DNA of 64,000 bases, taken from positions 558,001 through 622,000 of the forward strand of contig NC_079135.1 of NCBI RefSeq assembly GCF_945859705.1, given 5' to 3'. The notes below the pieces were generated by a model, which searched no databases, was not told the origin of the DNA, and worked only from the letters and a program-made list of their open reading frames with translations. Numbering within the stretch: the stretch's first letter is position 1; each line of letters starts with the position of its first letter. Origin of the DNA: Episyrphus balteatus (lineage: Eukaryota > Arthropoda > Insecta > Diptera > Syrphidae). Positions 57,326-64,000 of this stretch are shown piece after piece. The translations under genes and the position numbers were made by a program.

Positions 57326-57760
57326 TCAGCAAAAGAGACCATGATTGGTCCGTTGTGATACCACAATGAATCTTTGAGATTTTTTCTTCCTATTCGTTGA
57401 AACATTTAGAGCTTCCAATAAAGCGAGCGAGACTACCTACAACCTACATATGTCTATATTTGCCAGCTCACTAGGATTGTTATAGTAGAATTCTCCCAAA
57501 TAGAGTCTACGTCTTTGAGATAACGCAGGACATTCACAGAAAAGGTGTGGAATCGATTCCACCTCCTCCTCATCCATGCAGCCTCTGCAGAAATCTTTGG
57601 AATAAATTCCGAGGCGTGTTGCGTGCTTGCCTGTTATGCAGTGTCCTGTTATGACACCTATTACGGTGCTGATTTGTGATCTGCTAAGAGATATTAAACA
57701 ATTAGAGCGCTTCAGATCCAGTATTGGCCAGATCTGTTTAGTCGCTATACATGTGGTGAC
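57326..57760 (-). pseudogene. 3' relic of a non-LTR retrotransposon (RNase H / zinc-knuckle end of ORF2)
   Basis: On the minus strand an open run from 57760 to a stop at 57437-57439 encodes KQIWPILDLKR, then HCITGKHATRLGIYSKDFC, then RGCMDEEEVESIPHLFCECP. This is the C-x2-C...H-x4-C pattern following the RNase H domain in Jockey/I-type LINE ORF2 proteins. After the stop the reading resumes in another frame (ALLEALNVSTN ... VSQRTNHGLFC) to a second stop at 57326. Reverse transcriptase and endonuclease are absent. The adjacent TTAGG-like repeat (57299-57315) may be its 3' tail. It is a dead, 5'-truncated copy. Confidence 0.8.
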
Positions 57761-57769
57761 CTATTAAAT

Positions 57770-60700
57770 AATGTATTTATAAGGAGCAAACAAATTCTAT
57801 CCGCTCTACCTTGTTAACAAAAAAATACTTCTAAAAAAAATCAGATGGGATCCTTTGAAGGACGTATGCGTCTTGAGTCTTCTATTTATTATATTTCTTT
57901 TTTTTTTTTGTTTTCTTTTTATCCTTACAGCAATATTATTTTCTCTGTTTTTATTTTATCCTTTTATCACAGGCATAATATGGCGCAAATTCCTGATGGC
58001 ACCAAAACTTGTTGTCATAAAAGCATGATTCATGATATATTATTTTCACAGATTTATTGACTGCATATTTTGTACTTAATCATCATTCATCTTAAAACTG
58101 TGGCATGGACAATCGGCTTCCTGTTTTCTGAAGTCGGATGGTTTGTTTATGTAAAATGTCCTTCAAGAAAGGAAACCTATATTTAAAAGGAATGGAATCT
58201 GTGTCTCATATTAACCAAAAAATCTAAGGAATGACGAGTGAAAATAGACACATTCAAATTCCGTCCCGCAATACTTAAATGTAGTCAGATGTAAAGGGAA
58301 GAAAAAAATGTCCAGAATTGTTGTTGTTTGTTATGTTTTAAAATACTACGTACATATATCTTCGGTATTTGTGAGACCACACACCCAGGAATACGCTTAT
58401 CATGAAATGTTTTACTGCAAAACTTTTTTTTTAATTGCTTATACTAGTACATAAATAATAAAGTTTTAAATCCTTGAAAATACAAACAAAATAGTCAACA
58501 TTATTTGCCAAAAAAGTATGTTGCAATGCATATCACCGTTCAAATGCACATCTTTTTGCATGAATATGAAAATATGAAATAATTCAGGAGGTTAATGATT
58601 GATAATCATGATGTTAAGAAAAATTTACAAATAGTATAATTTTGTTAAACATTGACTAGAACTGCACTAAGAATTTCTTATTAATTTTTGGTCGGCGTTT
58701 TAATAAAACTACAAATAAAGTAAATCGAACGAATAACCTCAATGTGCTAATTACAGTATTCATTATATTCACTTTACATTATTCATCATTAAGTCTAATG
58801 TGTTATCTCACACACAACTTAAGATACTTTCATAACCTCAAGACTGTGATTCTCTTCTCCAACGGACAGTTATTGTTCTTCATCCTGTGAGTTGTATTAT
58901 AATTTCGCATTAAGACACAGCCATAAAAACAAATGTACCGCAAAACAAAATAATAGTCAAGAGATTTTACTCGACCTTAATAATTATTTTACTATATGGT
59001 AACCGAAAGTAGACTACCGACACTATTATACGAATTGTGTTTCTGTTGAAGATGTAAATTCAAGGACTCTTATGCTCGTCGTCATGATGTTGGGTAGGTA
59101 CATTGTTATAAGTGAATATTAAATTTTAGACTAGACTGAGTTTATGTTATGTTAAAAAAAAAATGTGCCAAGCATCAAACCTGGAAATAGTCAGAAAATT
59201 TTTCTTTAAGAAATCATGTGAACAAACATATTATCCAGGGAAAGTATAAATTCTAGGAAAAACAGAATGTGAATTCTCATTGGACATCGTATTTGACTGC
59301 ATTGGGCTTACATGTTCTAAAATGTTAAAAAGCTCATTAAATTTTAAAAGTTAAAAAGAATTTATAACGAAACTTCAAAAACAATACTATTAAAAATATA
59401 ACAAAAATATGAAATCGTTTCTGGGTAAAAAACGTAGACAAAAAAATACCAAGATTTTCAAAGTCACAAAGGAGCTCTTTTTCACTTGATTCGATTCCAT
59501 TCGATTTCCATATTTTGCTTCTTGATACATTCTATCATATTATAAGTAACTCAGTGTGTATATTATGTGTTATGTATTACTGTTTGGCATGTTTCTTGGC
59601 TTTTAAAATGGAAATCATTCTTTATAAAGTTTTCCAAGTGGAACAAAATCACTTTTGATTCTTTTTTATGGCTGGTTAAAAAATCTATGAAGAAATGTAT
59701 ATGGGGATGGGCTTTGAATAGTTCGTCCCTTATTTTTTGCAATTATTTTACTGCCCATGAGCTTCTGTCAAAAAATTAAAAAAAAAGAAATTTACTGAGC
59801 TAAGCCTTTCTTAAATCACATAGAAATTTTGTGGAATGATATAACTTGATCAAGGACTATGAAATTGCAATAACTAAACGCACGTACTTGTACAATGTAC
59901 ACAAGCAAATAAAAATAGACTGGGTCTATAAAAGATTATTATATTTTAAATTAAAGAAATATACCCATCTCATTATTTTCCAAGTTTCAAGTTCACCAAG
60001 CTGAAATTCTTGCAATACATTATCTACATGCACCACTAAATTTAATATTATTTTCTCCTTTACTTATCTTATTTGAACGCAATTTATTATATAATTTGAA
60101 CGCAATATATCAGAAAGTATCTTATATTACCCTCATAATAAATATACCTCTGCTGATAGTGTATCCTTTCACAAATTTTCCAAGATATCCTCTTTACTAT
60201 TTGTAGCAGCAGCGTTCAGTGTATGTAAATCTTAATATGAGAAACGACTAATCCTAACGAAATATCTTAAAACTGCTGTTCATATTATGAAACTGTCCTG
60301 TTGTTAAAAGGCTTTGAAAGTTGTGTTATTTATTAAGTCATTATCAAGCTAGAAGTTTTATTAAGACAAAAAACAAAATGTATTGGGTATTATCAAAAAT
60401 AATAACCATTTAGATACAACGAATCATTTTCGATGAAAAGGATGTAACCACGAATTAATATTGTGTTGAAAAAATGATAGACTTGTACTGTACATCCTGC
60501 CAATTTTTATATTTTGACTATTAATCATATAGAATAATATATTAATTCGCCTATTACCCCAAAATGGCACTGCTAATAAATTGATAAAATTACTTTTAAT
60601 TTCTTCTCGAGCAAAACATCTTCTCCAAAAATAATAAATATTAAGACAGAATTCGTATATTTTACTCCAATACTCACAACAACAACCACTCAATGAACAG

Positions 60701-61390
60701 AGGACACTATAGTGGACGGTGGTTTCTTCTTTCTTATAAAACTAAATTTAAAACTTTCAATGGACTTGAAATTTCTTATTTCGTTTGCCAACAAGATAAT
60801 AAATTTCATGAACTAGGATGAGATATTTTTAAGGATAAGGAGAATGGCAAAGGATAATAATTGTAACATTGCAAAATCCATTTTGTCTTTTCGTAATAAT
60901 TTTCAAAATTCTTTTTGTGAGATTTGTGTTTGTTTGTGTAAAAGTATCCTCACTACGATAAAGTTTTATTATTATTGGAAAAAAATGTATAAAATACTTG
61001 TTGAGTTGAAGAACACTTTTCCAGTTGATAACTAAGTTTGAAAAATTTTATTTTCACTTTTTTTTGTTGAAAAAAAAAAAAAAATAGAATCTTCTTGGAG
61101 TCGACAAGTCAATTTTGGAAAACTTACTTCTTGTAAGTTTTGAGTTTTAAAATTTAAGATAGAACCAAGAAGTAAGTGTCGTCGAGTTTATTTGGATACA
61201 AGTCATCCTCACATCAAGGTTGCTTAGAACCCAGTTAATTTAAGTCAAATTAATTGTAAATACCATGTTAAATGAACCAAATATGTTCTACATTAACATA
61301 AACATTAAAAAGTGTAATAAAAAATATGCAGGTGCTTCAAATCTTAATTTAAAAAAAAAAAAATTATATTTTCATCACATTGGTCATAGA
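57770..61390. other. AT-rich DNA without recognisable gene
   Basis: Frames at 57845, 59567, 60424 (minus) and 60844 show no recognisable features. Confidence 0.5.
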
Positions 61391-61400
61391 ACGGCAGTTA

Positions 61401-61460
61401 CAATTACAATTACAATTACAATTACAATTACAATTACAATTACAATTACAATTACAATTA
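61401..61460. repeat. (CAATTA)n microsatellite, ten units
   Basis: Ten perfect hexamer units lie just before the duplicated island that starts at about 61460. The corresponding place in copy A (about 37040) is not expanded. The repeat also generates a threonine-isoleucine run in a short open frame, which I do not regard as a gene. Confidence 0.95.
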
Positions 61461-64000
61461 AAATTAATGATTATTGCTCGTTGACGTGCTGTAATTACTT
61501 ACTCAATCGTATTTATGTGTCTATCTGTATTTGCGTATAGAACATAAACTGCAATGCTAACAATCACCGCAGCCAACATTTTAATGAAGTGGATTTCAAT
61601 TACAACAAAATTAAAATTGAAATTATTTAAATATTTACAACTTCTATCTATCGAGGACGTTTCAGCTTTAATAATTATTTTATATATTTTATTTAAAAAC
61701 TCTGATAATTTTTCCATATTTTCTTATTTCTTGTTTCATAAAATTCGTAAAAATGTTTTAAGAGTTGTTTTTATTTTTTTTTTTTAAAACGAAAGAGTTG
61801 ATCAGCAAACTTGATTAATTGCATTAATCTTTAATAATTTATAATTACAAAAGTTACAGGAATTCTAAAATTTAAAGAGCTTAAGATTTAAAATCAGTAG
61901 CATTTAAAGTCAAAAATATCTACAATTGTTTAATATTTTTCCAAGAATTGGCAACACATATTTTGGTTTATATTTTCTTTATTTATTTTATATTTTCACA
62001 CACAATTCGTGAATATTCTTTTCTGTATTTTAATTCTTTGTCTCATTTTTTTATTGTTTGGCTTTTATTTTCATCCGATTACCTTTTGTGTTGGGATCAG
62101 TAAACAATTAAAATATTTATTCAATTCGATAAAAAACTATTTGTATATGTGTGTAATTTAAGGGACAGAAGGGATTGAAGAAAACGTAATTTGAAAGAAT
62201 TTTCAACACAACCAAACAAGAATAAGGTATTTAATTTTATTTTAAATACATTCATTCAATCAAATGTGTAATTCAAAGTACCAACAGTAAAAGAATCTTC
62301 ACACATGTTAAAACACAAAAGGACACTGGACAGAGCTTATAAATGTGTGATATATGCTGATGATGACATATTATGAAATTCTTGTGTTGGAATTTGCATA
62401 CGATGAAATCCAATTAAATATTCTGCAGAGGACTTCTGTCAACAAATATCACTGAGCAATTTTCAATTTATTTTCCTATTTATGTATGAATGCGTGACTT
62501 GACAGAGATATACTGTGATATCCTCCCCTAACCCTGTTTACTCTTCTATTCCATAAACACTATTTTTCTGTCATATTATGTATGTTATGGTATGTCTATG
62601 TATGTGGAGTACAGTAGAAAATGAGAATGATTAAATTAATATGCATTTATGGGGTGTGGATTTGGAGTTATTGCAATGATTTTTACCATCGCATTGTAAA
62701 AGAAAAATACAAAAGTAAGCATTATTGCACAAACAAATCTGTTTATTGACTGTTTTTAAAGAACATCATAGTTATAAATCCCATTTATTATTTTTTTTTT
62801 TTTTAATTATACCAACATTTTTGATGCAGAAAAAACAATGTCCTTTTGTTCACCTAAAATCTGAAGTTCAATTTTAATGCACAATGCATAGATACTGCCT
62901 ACTTTATCGCAAGGATAAACACTTAATGAAAAATTATTCACACAAAATTTACATTAAGGATCTGCAAATTGAAAAAGGCTTCGTTTTACAAGAACAAAAT
63001 GAAGTTCATGCAAGTAATAGTGATTAAAAACTTTAATCATTTCTGATAAATTTATTTTAACCCTCATCGAGACATCTTAAAAGAATGTCATGAAACAACG
63101 AAAAGAGAACATGGCTTAAATAATTTGATGAAATGTGATAGCAAATAAATGTTTATCACTTTCTAGGCAAACAACACTCTGGAATTCATTTGCTTACAAC
63201 TCGTAAATAAAATTGGACACAAAATATAATCGCATAGAAATCTCATGAGAGAATATCTTGCACAACAACTACAAATTTTCTTCAATTCAATTAAAATTTT
63301 GTTTAAAATGGATTATTGTTTTAAAAGCAAGAATTAAAAAAACGATACATTACCTACAAATAAAACGATTTATAAGTTCAAGTGATCTCAACTCCAAAAA
63401 TGTATAAAGCGTTTCGCTCCACTTAAAATAAAAATAATTTTAATAATTTTTTATTATTTTTGTTATTTTTTTCAATTTTACAAATAAAACGTTTTGTTTA
63501 ATTTTAAAAATCTATGTAAAAACTCATATATTTATTTATAGAAAATATATTTTATCATTTTCGTTTACAGAAATAAAAAAGTAACATTTTTAAACCACAA
63601 AAACTCTATACATCATAGCATGCATTTCTTGTTAATTTAACACAAATAATTTTTTTATCTTTTCATTATTTCTTTAGAAGTACTAAAGCAGTGTTTCTAT
63701 TCATTTCATTATCACTCTTTCCATTAATAGCAGAACAATTGAAAAGATTTTTTTGTACTGAAAGTCAACAATTTACATTTCTGTTTTATTTTATCCCGAC
63801 AGTCTGCTATTTTGTGTCATAGTTTTTTTTTGTATCCTTTTTCCTGAAAACATTCGAGCTTCAAGCATCATTATCACTTTCAAAGCATCGTTTCAAAATA
63901 CATTTGTTCCATGTAGCTATATAAAAAAAAAAATATAAATTTTTCAAGTAAACATTTTTAACGATTGTCTCGAATTTTCAGTCCCTCCATCTTCGCACTG

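Larger units (their letters stand above)
51810..64000. repeat. Old segmental duplication, copy B (discontinuous, runs off the window)
   Basis: This is the partner of the islands at 35837-40265, same order and orientation. Spacing is much larger between the first two islands (51.9 to 61.4 kb here against 36.0 to 37.0 kb), partly because of the transposons at 53.1-55.1 and 57.3-57.8 kb. The last island continues to the right edge, so the duplication extends beyond the window. The first island could be an independent similarity. The 61.4-64.0 kb part is the better supported. Confidence 0.62.

Noticed and set aside
1..64000. CRISPR array, operons, rRNA or functional tRNA genes
   Set aside because: No regularly spaced direct repeats, no prokaryotic gene layout, no rRNA-like stretches. 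All tRNA-like sequences lack a proper cloverleaf and lie in repeats.

Overview
The window looks like AT-rich insect nuclear DNA, most probably from a fly. The grounds are long A/T homopolymer runs, short GT-AG intron-like stretches with a CTAAT-type branch point, TTAGG-like scraps, Tc1, hAT, Osvaldo-like and LINE-type transposons, and a primer binding site complementary to an insect tRNA-Lys(CTT) 3' end. There is no prokaryotic gene organisation. No complete host protein-coding gene can be supported. Apart from transposon genes, the window reads as intergenic or long-intron DNA. Assignment below insect level is inference. | Layout: 1-13.3 kb is a transposon-rich stretch with at least seven small terminal-inverted-repeat elements: three members of a tRNA-cored family at about 3.35, 5.8 and 10.0 kb, two long foldbacks at 3.8 and 6.3 kb, a dead Tc1-like element at 7.7 kb and a short palindromic element at 9.4 kb. 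13,367-26,365 is one complete Ty3/gypsy-type LTR retrotransposon with very long LTRs (2,678 and 3,424 bp), a 4-bp ACCG target duplication, a tRNA-Lys primer site, a 1.8-kb leader, intact gag and intact protease-RT-RNaseH-integrase pol. 26.4-46 kb is nearly free of recognisable transposons and holds a few exon-like islands (27.3, 29.5 and 30.6 kb). 46-48 kb has another inverted-repeat element and a GACA-bearing repeat. 53.1-55.1 kb is a nested hAT-type composite. 57.3-57.8 kb is the 3' relic of a non-LTR retrotransposon. Islands between 35.8 and 40.3 kb reappear, diverged and in the same order, between 51.8 kb and the right edge, which points to an old segmental duplication of noncoding DNA. 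| How the parts work together: the only working system visible is the retrotransposon. The LTR has a TATA box, and inside the transcribed part it carries two well-formed 72-73-nt intron-like units. Gag and Pol overlap in different frames, joined by a textbook -1 frameshift site (G GGA AAC) followed after 7 nt by a hairpin. The leader between the primer site and gag carries four copies of a stem-loop module whose stems are kept by compensatory base changes. This is a strong candidate for an RNA packaging or dimerisation signal and the most interesting signal in the window. The two LTRs match closely wherever I compared them by eye, apart from homopolymer length, except that the 3' LTR carries a 746-bp block with strong splice-site-like ends that the 5' LTR lacks.
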